DNA of 64,000 nucleotides, from NCBI RefSeq assembly GCF_001522865.1, contig NZ_LOWB01000072.1:62001-126000 (forward strand), given 5' to 3'. The notes beneath the pieces are model-generated. The model did not search any database. It had not been told where the DNA came from and saw only the letters and a list, made by a program, of their open reading frames with translations. Made by a program: the position numbers and the translations under genes. Below, piece by piece: positions 48,692-57,834 of the stretch. Numbering within the stretch: the stretch's first letter is position 1; each line of letters begins with the position of its first letter. The stretch is from Burkholderia sp. TSV86. Its GTDB lineage: Bacteria; Pseudomonadota; Gammaproteobacteria; Burkholderiales; Burkholderiaceae.

Positions 48692-49737
48692 CACAAATGC
48701 TCCACCTGCAGGATCGCATCGGCGAACGCCCGCGGTGCTTCCTGCGGCAAGTTGTGGCCGATGCCGCCGCTAATCGTGCGATGCTGGTAGCGGCCTGTGA
48801 ATTTTTTCGCATACGCGGCGGGCTCAGGATGAGGCGCGCCATTCGCGTCGCCCTCCATCGTGATCGTCGGCACCGTGATCGTCGGTCCGGCGGCAAGACG
48901 CCGTTCGATTTCGTCGTATTGCGCTTCGCTGTTCGCGAGTCCGAGGCGCCAGCGATAGTTGTGAATCACGACGGCCACGTGATCGGGATTGCGGAATGCC
49001 GCCGCAGTGCGCGCATAGGTTGCGTCGTCGAACTGCCACTTCGGCGACGCGAGCTGCCAGATGAGCTTGTTGAACGCATCGCGGTTTTCTGCATAGCCGA
49101 GCGCGCCGCGCTCGGTCGAGAAGTAGAACTGATACCACCACTGCCATTCCGCCTTTGGCGGCAGCGGCTTGCGATTCGCTTCCTGGCTGCCGATCAGATA
49201 GCCGCTCACCGACACCAGCGCCTTGACACGCTGGGGCCATAGCGCCGCGATGATGTCGGCGGTGCGCGCGCCCCAATCGTAGCCGCCGAACACGGCGCGA
49301 TCGATTTTCAACGCGTCCATCAGCGCGACGATGTCGACGGCCGTCGCCGCCTGCTGGCCGTTGCGCGGCGTATCCGGAGAAACGAACGTCGTCGAGCCGT
49401 AGCCGCGCAGATAAGGGATGATCACGCGATAGCCGGCGGCCGCGAGCAGCGGCGCGACATCGGCATAGCTATGGATGTCGTAAGGCCAGCCATGCAGCAG
49501 AAACACGGCCGGGCCGTTCTTTGGCCCGGATTGCGCATACCCCACGTTCAGCACGCCTGCGTCGATCTGATGGATCGTGTCGAACGGCACGCTGCCGCTG
49601 CTCGCGCGATTCGTCCGCGGCTCGTCGGCCGTCGATTGCGCACGGGCCGGACTGCCGAATCCCAGTTCGGCAAGGCTCAGGCCGGCCAGCGTCGTGCCTA
49701 GGATCAGACGGCGCCGGGTATTCACGGTATCGGGCAT
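48691..49737 (-). CDS. Exported alpha/beta hydrolase (epoxide hydrolase/dehalogenase type)
   Basis: A 348-residue protein. N-terminus with twin-arginine-like TRRRLILG and a signal ending ARAQ. Catalytic Asp nucleophile in FGGYDWGART, oxyanion HGWP, and His in GGIGHNLPQE give the Asp-His hydrolase arrangement of epoxide hydrolases and haloalkane dehalogenases. The cap region is Trp/Tyr-rich (EWQWWYQFYF). It overlaps the P460-like gene downstream, suggesting a joint periplasmic function now lost. The ATG at 49737 has a GGAGAACG site. Substrate unknown. Confidence 0.85.
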   Translation of the reverse strand: MPDTVNTRRRLILGTTLAGLSLAELGFGSPARAQSTADEPRTNRASSGSVPFDTIHQIDAGVLNVGYAQSGPKNGPAVFLLHGWPYDIHSYADVAPLLAAAGYRVIIPYLRGYGSTTFVSPDTPRNGQQAATAVDIVALMDALKIDRAVFGGYDWGARTADIIAALWPQRVKALVSVSGYLIGSQEANRKPLPPKAEWQWWYQFYFSTERGALGYAENRDAFNKLIWQLASPKWQFDDATYARTAAAFRNPDHVAVVIHNYRWRLGLANSEAQYDEIERRLAAGPTITVPTITMEGDANGAPHPEPAAYAKKFTGRYQHRTISGGIGHNLPQEAPRAFADAILQVEHL

Positions 49738-50151
49738 GATTCGTTCTCCATGATGGGTCGTTCACGAAAGCGCATTCGGCAAAGGCGCGGGCGCTCGGGA
49801 ATCGCCGCGTGCGAACACGGTGCCGGTGACGCCACGCCGCCGCGCGCAACACTACGCTGACGTTTTATCCGAATCGGCCGCATGCTTTGTATCGTCGTGT
49901 ATCCGCATCAGCGGGCGACACACAAGAATTCAAAATCCCGCGTCATGCATGCACCGCGCCGCCGCGCGGCTCACGTCGGGCGGCGGCGCGGCCACGCCGA
50001 AACCGTGTGGCGAGCGCGGATGTGCCGCCATACGGTCGCTCACGCATAGGCGGGTATCGGGGGTGGGGCGGGTGGGGGAGGGGTGAGTAAGTAGGCAGCC
50101 GACAGGCGCTTCGCCATACCGCCGGTTACATCGACGAAGCGCGCTCGAGCG
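49738..50151. other. Gene-free stretch between hydrolase and histidine kinase
   Basis: About 410 GC-rich bases containing the hydrolase promoter. The G-rich run GGGTGGGGCGGGTGGGGGAGGGG near 50,060-50,085 could form a G-quadruplex. No gene is seen. Confidence 0.4.
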
Positions 50152-51516
50152 TCAGAGATCGCCCGCGCGGCGCTTCGCCGGCGCGCGGGCGGGCGCGCGT
50201 TGCGCCCCCTTGAGCGTCAGCATGGCGCTCAGCCCGCCGCCGGCGCGATTGCGCAGCACCAGCGTAGCATCCATCGCCTGCGCCAATTGACGGGAAATTG
50301 CCAGCCCGAGCCCCGTGCCGCCCGTGCCCCGGTTGCGTGACGTCTCGATTCGGTAGAACGGCTCGAATACCTTGTCGAGCAGCTCTGCCGGAATGCCCGG
50401 CCCGCGATCGAGCACGTCGATGGCGACGCTTCCGTCCGCAAGCAGCGCCGCCTCGAGCGTTGCCGCCGCGCTGAATTTCAGCGCGTTGTCGATGAGGTTG
50501 CCGACCACGCGGCGCAGCGCCTGCGGCCGCGCGACGACCGGCGTCGCCACCCGCTTCGTGATCGACACGTCGTGGCCGGCATCGGCATAGTCGCAGACGA
50601 GGCTGTCGAGCAGCGCATCGAGATCGATGCTGCACGGCGCTTCCGCTACGCCGTGCAGCGTGCGCGCGTAAGTCACGCCCTCGCGCACCAGATTTTCCAT
50701 TTCGAGCAGATCCTGGCGCAGCTTCGCGGCTTCGCCGTTGTCGTCCATCACGTCCACGCGCAAGCGCATTCGCGTGATCGGCGTCTGCAAATCGTGCGAC
50801 ACCGCGGCGAGTATCTGCACGCGCTCGGCCGTGTAGGCCGCGATGCGCTCCTGCATCGCGTTGAACGCACGCGCGGCGCGCGCCACCTCGGACGGGCCCG
50901 CTTCCGACATCCGCGCGCCTTTCAGGTCCGGCCCCAACCCGTCGGCGGCGCGCGCAAGCTCGTACAGCGGCCGCGTCGCGAGCCTGACCGCAAACCAGCA
51001 GCAACTGGCCAGCATCGCAAGCTGCGCGACGAGTACGAGCGGCAGCCAATGCGAAAGCGGCACGCCGGACATCGGCCGGAAATCGATCGTGAGCGGTGTG
51101 CCGTCGGTGAGCGTCAAATGGGCCTGAAAGCGTTCGCGGCCGCCCGGAATCGCATTCACCTTCACCGCGTATGTGCGACCTACTCCGTCCGTTATTGCTT
51201 GCGCGAAACGCTCGGACAGGTTCGCATCGATCGGGCCGCCGTTCTCTCCCGGCCCGAGGATGAATTGATAGCTGCGCCGGGAAAGCCGTGGCAGCCACCA
51301 TGAGCGCTCCGTCCGCGGCAAGCGGTCGAGCAGCGCAACGGAGCTCACGACTTCGCGCTCGACATAGCCCGTCATCAGGTCGACGGTGGCCCGGTCGCGC
51401 TCCATCCACGTCAGCCAGAACGACAGCGCCTGCGCGAGCGCGAGCCCCACGAAAAGTATGACGGCGAGCCGGGCAAACAGCGTGCGCGGCCAATGCCAAC
51501 CCGCGGACGATCTCAT
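50152..51516 (-). CDS. EnvZ-type sensor histidine kinase
   Basis: A 454-residue membrane kinase. TM helices at about 12-36 and 157-178 frame a 120-residue periplasmic sensor; HAMP follows; the H-box AAVSHDLQTPITRMRLR has the phospho-acceptor His241; the N-box NLIDNALKF and G-boxes DRGPGIP and GTGLGLAISR complete the ATPase domain. Its start overlaps the response-regulator stop by 4 bases (ATGA). The basic tail (RAPARAPAKRR) is not conserved. The signal is unknown; the divergent CcdA/TlpA-like genes hint at redox or copper stress, but this is a guess. Confidence 0.92.
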   Translation of the reverse strand: MRSSAGWHWPRTLFARLAVILFVGLALAQALSFWLTWMERDRATVDLMTGYVEREVVSSVALLDRLPRTERSWWLPRLSRRSYQFILGPGENGGPIDANLSERFAQAITDGVGRTYAVKVNAIPGGRERFQAHLTLTDGTPLTIDFRPMSGVPLSHWLPLVLVAQLAMLASCCWFAVRLATRPLYELARAADGLGPDLKGARMSEAGPSEVARAARAFNAMQERIAAYTAERVQILAAVSHDLQTPITRMRLRVDVMDDNGEAAKLRQDLLEMENLVREGVTYARTLHGVAEAPCSIDLDALLDSLVCDYADAGHDVSITKRVATPVVARPQALRRVVGNLIDNALKFSAAATLEAALLADGSVAIDVLDRGPGIPAELLDKVFEPFYRIETSRNRGTGGTGLGLAISRQLAQAMDATLVLRNRAGGGLSAMLTLKGAQRAPARAPAKRRAGDL

Positions 51517-52256
51517 TGCGGCGCTTCGATCACGGTGACCGCCGACGAAAACACATATCCTTCGTTGCGCAGCGTCTTGATGTAGCGCGATTCGCGCGCC
51601 TCGTCACGCAAACGCTGCCGCAAGCGGCTGACCAGCAGGTCGATCGAACGGTCGAACGCGTCCGACTGGCGGCCCTGGGTCAGATTGAGCAGTTGATCGC
51701 GCGTCAGAACCCGCTGCGGATAATCGAGGAAGACCCGCAACAGCCGGTATTCGGCGCCGCTCAGCGCCACCATGGTGTTCTCGGCATCGAGCAGGTGACG
51801 CGCGGTGGTATCGAGCCGCCAGTCGCCGAACGCCAGCAGTTGCGCCACCTCCGTCACCTGCATGCCCGGCGGCAGCATTCGGGTGCGACGCAACACAGAA
51901 CGGATCCGCGCGAACAGTTCGCGAACGGCGAACGGTTTGGCAAGATAGTCGTCGGCACCCATTTCGAGACCGACTATGCGGTCAGTTTCGTCGCCGCGCG
52001 CGGTGAGCATCAGCACCGGCACGGCGCGAAACCTGCCCGCGCGCAGATCCCGGCACAGAATCAGCCCGTCGTCGCCCGGCAACATCAGATCGAGCACGAT
52101 CAGGTCGGGTGCGCCGCTTTCGAGCACATTGCGCATTTCGCGGCCGTTGGCGGCCAGCGAGACGCGCATGCCGTTCTTTTCGAGGTAGCTTCCCACCAGT
52201 TCGCGAATGGCGCGGTCGTCGTCCACCACGAGCACATGATCCGGCTTCTCCGTCAT
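51513..52256 (-). CDS. OmpR-family response regulator
   Basis: A 247-residue regulator. Receiver with acidic VVDDDRA, phospho-acceptor Asp56 in IVLDLMLPG, and the YLAKPF Lys; C-terminal winged helix with LLRVFLDYPQRVLTRDQLL and SRLRQRLRDE...RYIKTLRNEGYVF. The start at 52256 (MTEKPDHV) gives the usual length; the frame is open upstream. It is first in the two-component operon. A 10-bp-spaced direct repeat GTATCC lies 200 bases upstream, a likely site of its own binding. Confidence 0.92.
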   Translation of the reverse strand: MTEKPDHVLVVDDDRAIRELVGSYLEKNGMRVSLAANGREMRNVLESGAPDLIVLDLMLPGDDGLILCRDLRAGRFRAVPVLMLTARGDETDRIVGLEMGADDYLAKPFAVRELFARIRSVLRRTRMLPPGMQVTEVAQLLAFGDWRLDTTARHLLDAENTMVALSGAEYRLLRVFLDYPQRVLTRDQLLNLTQGRQSDAFDRSIDLLVSRLRQRLRDEARESRYIKTLRNEGYVFSSAVTVIEAPQ

Positions 52257-52459
52257 CGGTTCGTCTCTCTTCGTTTTTCCGTCCGCCACGCACGCTCCTG
52301 AATACACGGACAATACGCCGGATGCATGATTTCCGTGAAAATCGCCCCCGCCGCAACCCAAATGGCCATGATGACGCGTTTCATCTCGAGGCGATTGGCG
52401 CCCATGTCGCTCTCCATGCGGATGACGTGAGCTTTATAGCGCAACGTGTGGGCCGAGAC

Positions 52460-52535
52460 GTATCCTAATGTATCCACGCCGCGGCCGGACACAACACCTT
52501 GCATTCGGCCCTTCGCGGCGACACATCCGGGATAC
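52460..52535. promoter_or_regulatory. Candidate response-regulator sites (GTATCC repeats)
   Basis: GTATCC at 52460-52465 and 52470-52475 (10 bp apart, the spacing of OmpR-type tandem sites), and an inverted copy GGATAC at 52530-52535. They lie between the two-component operon and the divergent CcdA/TlpA-like genes. Confidence 0.5.
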
Positions 52536-52589
52536 AGAGCGGGCTTTCAATGGCGCCATGCCGTCCAATCGGACAACGGGAGCCTTGTC

Positions 52590-52988
52590 ATGCCCAGCTT
52601 GCTCGAACCGCCGCTAGCGCTACTCGCGGGCCTGTTCACCGTTGCGTCGCGTTGCGTTCTGTCCGTGATGCCCATTCTGCTGGGTGCGGGCGCCGAATGT
52701 GCCGGCCGCGTGCGTTTGCTGTTCATTGTCGCCGGGTTCAGCGTGGCCTTTGCGACGCTGGCGCTGACGTTGGGCGCGATGCCGAGCGCCGTGCACGTCG
52801 CGCAGCACGCCGTCCGCGACGCCGCCACGGCCCTGCCGGCGCTGTTTGGCCTGCTGCGGCTGTGGCCCGGCCTTTCGACTGACTTCGGCGTTCTCGTGAT
52901 CATCACGGCCGCCGCGATCGGCTTCCAGTACGACACGCTCGCCCTGAGCGTTCTCTCCGCGCACCTTCCTACCTTCACGGCACTCTGA
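52590..52988 (+). CDS. Truncated CcdA/DsbD-like membrane protein
   Basis: A 132-residue, highly hydrophobic protein with three or four TM helices. LLAGLFTVASRCVLSVMPILLGAG aligns with the first TM of CcdA/DsbD proteins, where the motif is S-P-C-V-L-P; here both Pro are replaced (R and S), though the Cys stays. Family members are at least 230 residues with a second Cys; that half is missing. So it is probably a decayed or deleted electron-transfer protein. The ATG at 52590 has a GGGAG site. The TlpA-like gene starts one base after its stop, so the pair was one transcription unit for periplasmic disulfide reduction. Confidence 0.6.
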   Translation: MPSLLEPPLALLAGLFTVASRCVLSVMPILLGAGAECAGRVRLLFIVAGFSVAFATLALTLGAMPSAVHVAQHAVRDAATALPALFGLLRLWPGLSTDFGVLVIITAAAIGFQYDTLALSVLSAHLPTFTAL

Positions 52989-52989
52989 A

Positions 52990-53526
52990 ATGTTCAAGCG
53001 AATCAAACTCGTCTGTACTGCCGCATTGCTCGGCGCGGCAGCCGCGCTCAGCCATATTCCGTTCGCTCAAAGCCGGATCGGCAACACCGGGGCGGCGCCC
53101 GAATTCACCGGCATCGACCAATGGATCAACAGCAAAGCGCTCACCATGCAGCAACTGCGCGGCCAAGTCGTACTCGTCGACTTCTGGACTTACGGCTGCA
53201 TCAATTGCATCCATACCGTCCCATATATCGAGCGCTGGCATGAGCGATACAAAGACCAGGGCCTTGCCGTCGTCGGGGTACACACGCCGGAGTATCCATT
53301 CGAACGGGATACCGGCAACGTGAAGCAAGCGATCGCCCGCTTCGGCATTAGCTTTCCGGTGGCGCAAGACAACAGTTATGCGACGTGGAACGCCTACGGC
53401 AATCAGTATTGGCCGGCGTTGTATCTGATCGACCGGCGCGGACACATCGTCTATTCGCATTTCGGGGAGGGCGGCTACGCGGAGACCGAAGCGGCAATCC
53501 AGCGCGCATTGGCCGACAAGGGGTGA
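52990..53526 (+). CDS. TlpA/DipZ-like thioredoxin-fold protein
   Basis: A 178-residue exported protein. Signal anchor MFKRIKLVCTAALLGAAAAL, then a thioredoxin fold with the redox motif WTYGCINC (Cys70, Cys73), the HTPEYPFERD insertion, and the cis-Pro strand QYWPALYLID. The W-T-Y-x-C-I-N-C motif is typical of the C-terminal domain of DipZ-type proteins that take electrons from a CcdA partner. Its partner gene directly upstream is truncated. It probably acts in periplasmic disulfide reduction. Confidence 0.85.
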   Translation: MFKRIKLVCTAALLGAAAALSHIPFAQSRIGNTGAAPEFTGIDQWINSKALTMQQLRGQVVLVDFWTYGCINCIHTVPYIERWHERYKDQGLAVVGVHTPEYPFERDTGNVKQAIARFGISFPVAQDNSYATWNAYGNQYWPALYLIDRRGHIVYSHFGEGGYAETEAAIQRALADKG

Positions 53527-54210
53527 CGCATGCTGCCGCTCGCAGACCGCGCCCGTCGGGTTGCCGGGAGCATATATCGATAGGTCTGCCGAGGCCGCCG
53601 CGCAGGCTTTGCTGCCGGCATGTAGCGAAAAGGCGCATCGCGCTCGTCGATTCATGCGCGAAACTGTGCCGCCGCACGTTGCGCGGAGATCCCGATGGCT
53701 GGCAGTGCCATTTCCTGCGCGCCGGCGGCACTTATGCCGACCGTGCCGGTGACGGCGGCTATCGGTGCGGCGGCCCAGTTATTTTTGCTCGCATCCAGTT
53801 CGCTGGTGCTGTTCGCGTTCGGGCACCGCGGGCAGCCTTGCTCCGGCATTGGCGATTGGCGTGCGATGCGCGCGACCGCTGGCGGAACGGACGTGGCCGC
53901 CGCATGTGCGTGGTCGCGGCTTATATGAATGCCGAGGTGGCGCGAATTCGTTTCGTGGCACGCAAGCCGGCATTGGCGGTGTTGAGTTCACTGCGTCTCG
54001 CGTTATTCAATTCCTTTAGGTGAACGTCAATCGATGTGGCACGGCTGCATGGAATCGTACTTATTCGAGTCAAATCGCGCATCGACGGAATTCATAACGA
54101 TCGAACGAGCGTAGACGGCCCCATCTGGCGCGCGATGCGCCCGGCAATATCGGTGGATGACGCGGCATGCGAATTGCGCGCTGTCGGTTACCTTCAACCT
54201 GGGAGACGTC
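53527..54210. other. 680-base stretch with no recognised gene
   Basis: Frames on both strands are short and look like random GC-rich coding. A GGGAGACG site at the end serves the lipoprotein gene at 54211. I see no terminator or repeat. Confidence 0.4.
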
Positions 54211-54435
54211 ATGGCATTTGATCTATCTCGCATCGTGTTGCGTGCGCTCGTCGCCGGCCTGGTGATGACCGGCATCGTAATGAGCGCCGGATGTTCGAAG
54301 CAGCGCGACGACACATCGAATTCAAGTTCAGGCGCAGGCGCTTTGCAGCCTGCGCAGCCGGTGCAGCCGGCTACGCCTGTGGTGCCGAATGCGGCGTCCG
54401 GCGCGGCTTCCGCGCCGGGCGCGAGCGGGCAGTGA
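54211..54435 (+). CDS. Small lipoprotein
   Basis: A 74-residue protein: signal MAFDLSRIVLRALVAGLVMT, lipobox SAGC (Cys28), then a Ser/Asp/Pro/Ala-rich tail (QPAQPVQPATPVVP). Good GGGAG site before the ATG at 54211. Function unknown; low-complexity tails like this usually span the periplasm or carry no fold. Confidence 0.65.
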   Translation: MAFDLSRIVLRALVAGLVMTGIVMSAGCSKQRDDTSNSSSGAGALQPAQPVQPATPVVPNAASGAASAPGASGQ

Positions 54436-54829
54436 ACGGGCATCGCGGCGTGGTGGTGCCGACGCTGTGCTCGGCGGCCTGAGCATCGGCCGCGCTGACG
54501 CGGAGCCTGTGCCGAGTGTGCAAAAGCTTCAATCGATTGCAGAGAGGTGTAGCCGTCGCGCATTGTCGGCCGTAGCTGTCGGCTTCGATCGGTGAATGCA
54601 TCGGCGTGCGGCGTGCGGCGATTTCACGCTCTCACGCGAACCGCAGACGCGAACCTGAGCAGCGAGCCGTCGAAATGGCTATCGGCGTTCGATGAAAGCC
54701 GGGCTGCGACGGCCGCGCGTTGAACGGCGGTGGGAGCGCATCGGGCACGGGGGGCGGCATGACGATTGCGGCGGATTCGTCCGGCTGGCGGGTGCCGGTC
54801 GGATGCGCGATGGATGAACGGAGGTGATG
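54436..54829. other. Gene-free stretch before the BON gene
   Basis: About 390 GC-rich bases. Only short frames without starts are seen; the last 60 bases should contain the promoter of the BON gene. Confidence 0.4.
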
Positions 54830-55213
54830 ATGGATGTCAAAGAGGACCGAATCAATGCCAGCCGGCGGCGGCGCTGTTTGGCGGGACGGCTGGGCGTCAC
54901 GCTGGCCGTTGTTGCGGCTGCGTCATGCATGGCCGTCGCACCGGATGCGACGGCAGCCGACGGCGGCGCGTCGTCGTCACCGACGGCCGGCGCGAAGATC
55001 CGCGACGCTACGCTTACCGCGAAGGTGAAGACGGCGCTTGTCGGAACGGCGGGGCTGTCATCCGGCAATATTCACGTCACGACGCGCCACGGTAACGTCA
55101 CGCTGACGGGCAGCGTGCCGGACGATCGTCAGCGCGCGATTGCGATCGACGTCGTGAAACAGATCGACGGTGTGCGGGGCGTGCACGATCAACTGACAAT
55201 CGCATCGCAATGA
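54830..55213 (+). CDS. Exported BON-domain protein
   Basis: A 127-residue protein. Basic N-terminus and hydrophobic LGVTLAVVAAASCMAVA (signal), then a single BON domain from about residue 60: IRDATLTAKVKTALVGTAGL, HVTTRHGNVTLTGSVP and IDGVRGVHDQLTI. BON proteins bind membranes or peptidoglycan and help against osmotic stress (OsmY relatives). The GGAGG site is best placed for the ATG at 54830; GTG 54824 and ATG 54827 are in frame just before. Confidence 0.85.
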   Translation: MDVKEDRINASRRRRCLAGRLGVTLAVVAAASCMAVAPDATAADGGASSSPTAGAKIRDATLTAKVKTALVGTAGLSSGNIHVTTRHGNVTLTGSVPDDRQRAIAIDVVKQIDGVRGVHDQLTIASQ

Positions 55214-55723
55214 CAGCAGCGTGACGGCGGTGCCGGACCACACGCTCGTCGCTCGTCGCTCGTGCCGCGTGGCCGCGCGGGGGGCGGTGCTCGAATCAGT
55301 CTTGGCGGCGGCAGGCCCGCAAGCGTGCCTGCGCTCGTGCCGCGTGGCGCCGCAAGGCGGGTTGCCGCCGCGCGTCGTGGCGCCGGCAATTGACAAGGCG
55401 ATGCCGGCAAACGGCAGCACAACAACAGCGCACGGACAGCGCAGGCGCCAAAGGGCAACGACAGCGAGGGCAACGACAGCGAGGGCAACGACAGCGCGGC
55501 AGCGGGGCAGAGCGGCAGGACGTCCGCGAGTCACGCACACGCTTCTCCATGCTCTGTAGGGCGCCAACTCCAGCGCGTAGTCAATAAGCCAGCCTGATCA
55601 TCATCGCGCCGCATAACCAACTGAGCGGCTGCGGACTGCGTGACTACCGCGATCGCCTTTTCGCCTTCCATGCCGCACCATGCGCACGGCTTTGCGGTTC
55701 ATTCGTTTTTCCTGCCGAGGATG
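55214..55723. other. Gene-free, repeat-bearing stretch
   Basis: About 510 bases. It includes a 15-bp tandem repeat (listed separately) and a 15-bp direct repeat CTCGTGCCGCGTGGC at about 55,257 and 55,334. No gene found. Confidence 0.45.
55453..55497. repeat. Three tandem copies of a 15-bp unit
   Basis: GGGCAACGACAGCGA at 55453-55467 and 55468-55482, then a third copy ending in C (55483-55497). A likely variable-number repeat useful for strain typing. Confidence 0.8.
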
Positions 55724-56017
55724 TCAATCGCGTGCAGATGACGTGTGCGACGCGCGGTCATGGCGAGCATCGGTATCGCTTGATGCGCGGTCTTCGTGCT
55801 CGTCAGCCGGTGCGTGCTCGTTCGTCGGCGTCGACGGTTCGATGCGTGTGGTGCCGCCGGTCGCTGGCGCATCGCTGGCAGGAAAGGTTTGTTCGAGCAT
55901 TTCGTCGATGTGCCGTTCCGAATGACGCGTGCTGGCGCGTTCCTGATTCTTTAGCGGCGGCGAAGCCCCGTGCTGATGGGCCGGTGTGTCACGGTCAGGG
56001 TGTTTGGGATGAGTCAT
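55724..56017 (-). CDS. Small hydrophilic protein with TFPASDAP motif
   Basis: A 97-residue, His/Asp/Glu/Arg-rich, disordered protein starting at 56017 (MTHPKHPDRD) with a GGAGC site. The central HIDEMLEQTFPASDAPATGG matches the short E-x-T/S-F-P-A-S-D-P-P motif shared by many small proteobacterial proteins of unknown function. It sits among stress-type genes. No enzyme or binding role can be read. Confidence 0.6.
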   Translation of the reverse strand: MTHPKHPDRDTPAHQHGASPPLKNQERASTRHSERHIDEMLEQTFPASDAPATGGTTRIEPSTPTNEHAPADEHEDRASSDTDARHDRASHTSSARD

Positions 56018-56327
56018 GTCGGATGCTCCGGACGAAGTCTGCTTCGTTGGAACGGCGCAATTGACGTGCCCGTATCCGCGGTATCGGCGGCGAAGCCCAG
56101 CCGCGTCAGGGGCGGGAGCGTGACGGCGGCCTATGGACGGCACGCTCGGCACGCGCATGCCGGCTCGGCATGAAAGATTTGCAGAGGCCGATGTAATGCT
56201 GGCGCGAATTGCGAATATCAATGGCCGTGCCGCACGCCATGGGCCATGCCACGGTCAGAGGCGGCGCGCCGCAGGGCCGGCACGCGGATTGCGAACGATT
56301 GCGAAGCGTTCGTCATTGGGAAGTCAA
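56018..56327. other. Divergent intergenic region
   Basis: About 310 bases between a minus- and a plus-strand gene; it must carry both promoters, but I see no clear hexamers. Confidence 0.4.
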
Positions 56328-56876
56328 ATGGAACAGAATTTCGCGATATTGCTGCACCGGCCGGATCCACCTATGCCGGACGTCGACCCCGATCCTGATC
56401 TTCCGGACCCCGACAATCCGCCGCCCGACTTACCGGAACCTTATCGGCATCCGGAAGGGGACCCGCCCGAGCGTCCGCCGCCCGAGCACGAGCCGCCGGA
56501 GCGGCAGCCACCGGTGCATGCGTGCTCGACGCAGCGGCGGCCTATGCGGCCTATGCGGGAGGCGACCGAGTGCGCCGTGCCGTTGGAGGCACGCGGCGAC
56601 AACCGTGGGTGGCGTGCCAGCCGCGACGCGCGCGCGGCAGCCGTCGTGCTGACGGCGGTGCTCGGTGCTGCGTGCGCGCAGCCGGGTCGCGGCGGCGGCC
56701 CGTTACCACGCGCGGCGGATCGGCCGGGCGGCGAGGGCGGCGCGAGCGCGCCGGTTGCGCCACGCGTCGCCGCGTCGCCTTCGGGCGCGCTGTCGCCAAC
56801 GGATGCGCTCCCGTTGCCGGTATCGGGCGCAATGACACGCACGCACGGCGCCCTTTGCGCGGCGCGACAAGCATGA
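56328..56876 (+). CDS. Proline/aspartate-rich protein of unknown function
   Basis: 182 codons from the ATG at 56328. Residues 12-65 are almost only Pro, Asp, Glu and Arg (PDVDPDPDLPDPDNPPPDLP; then repeats of PPE and PPER), as in small Pro-rich proteins common in Burkholderia. The later part contains a hydrophobic stretch (AAAVVLTAVLGAACA) and Gly/Ala-rich sequence. Its stop overlaps the MipA-like start as ATGA, which favours a real gene, but the second half could be chance open frame in GC-rich DNA. No ribosome site is strong. Confidence 0.4.
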   Translation: MEQNFAILLHRPDPPMPDVDPDPDLPDPDNPPPDLPEPYRHPEGDPPERPPPEHEPPERQPPVHACSTQRRPMRPMREATECAVPLEARGDNRGWRASRDARAAAVVLTAVLGAACAQPGRGGGPLPRAADRPGGEGGASAPVAPRVAASPSGALSPTDALPLPVSGAMTRTHGALCAARQA

Positions 56877-57787
56877 TCGGAACCCGGCGCGTTTTCAGAC
56901 GTATCCGCATACCTGGCCTGCAATCCCGATCGCGGCGATCGGCGCGCATCGTAGGGGCATGGCTTGCTGCATGCTGCGCATGCGGCTCGGCCGCGCACGC
57001 CGTGCGCGCGCAGACACCGTCGCCGCTGGCGGAATGGCAGTACTCGGCGGGCGTGCCGCTCGCGAAAGTCCTCGCGCCTGCGCAGCAGCCCGTCTGGCAG
57101 ATCGACACGGGAGCGGCGGTGGATCTGCGGCCATCGTATCCCGGCGCGTCCGCGTATCGCGTGCGGATCGGCCCGAGCATCGATATTCGTTATCGCGATC
57201 TGTTTTTTGCGTCGACGGGCGAGGGCATCGGTGTCAATGCGTTGCGAGGGTCGAATTGGCGCGTGGCGATATCGGCCGGCTACGACCTTGGAAGGCGCGC
57301 CGCGGACGACCTCGATCACCTCAGGGGCATGCCGAACATCGGCGCGGCTGCGCTCGTCAGGCTGGCGGCCGACTATGTGATCACGAAGCCGTTTCCTTGG
57401 GTGGCGCGTGTGGCCGTGCGGCGTGACGTCGGCGGGGCGAACGGTTGGCGTGGCGATCTATCGGCATATTTGCCGCTGCCCGGCAGCAACGAGCGGTTCT
57501 TCTGGTTCGCGGGGCCGAGCGTGACGTTCGCCGATGCGCGCTACATGAACGCGTGGTTCGGTGTGTCCGATGCTCAGGCGCGTTCTGGAGAACGGCGCGG
57601 CTATGCGCCTTCGGCGGGCTTGCGCTCGGTGGCGTTCGGGACGACGGCCGTCTGGTTTGTCGACAAGCACTGGTTTGTGACCGCCGCCGGCGCCGTGGAG
57701 CAACTCGTCGGCGCTGCGGCGCGCAGCCCGCTCGTCACACGTTCGACGCAGGCGGTGGTCGATGTTTCAATCAGCTATCGGTTCTAG
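56873..57787 (+). CDS. MipA/OmpV family outer-membrane protein
   Basis: A 304-residue protein starting at the ATG at 56873. Signal region AWLAACCACGSAAHAVRAQ, then a beta-barrel pattern with aromatic strand ends: QIDTGAAVDLRPSYPGASAY, RVAISAGYDLGRR, FFWFAGPSVTFAD, SVAFGTTAVWF and the C-terminal VVDVSISYRF, whose final Phe is the outer-membrane assembly signal. MipA/OmpV proteins form barrels of unclear role (peptidoglycan scaffold, transport). Overlap with the preceding frame by 4 bases. Confidence 0.8.
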   Translation: MIGTRRVFRRIRIPGLQSRSRRSARIVGAWLAACCACGSAAHAVRAQTPSPLAEWQYSAGVPLAKVLAPAQQPVWQIDTGAAVDLRPSYPGASAYRVRIGPSIDIRYRDLFFASTGEGIGVNALRGSNWRVAISAGYDLGRRAADDLDHLRGMPNIGAAALVRLAADYVITKPFPWVARVAVRRDVGGANGWRGDLSAYLPLPGSNERFFWFAGPSVTFADARYMNAWFGVSDAQARSGERRGYAPSAGLRSVAFGTTAVWFVDKHWFVTAAGAVEQLVGAAARSPLVTRSTQAVVDVSISYRF

Positions 57788-57834
57788 CGCGGGCTCGATG
57801 CGGCCGGCGCTCGGCCCGAAACACGGAGGATCCG

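Noticed and set aside
48249..48790. C-terminal 180 residues of the MFS open frame
   Set aside because: Antisense to the P460-like gene after a deletion join; not transporter sequence.
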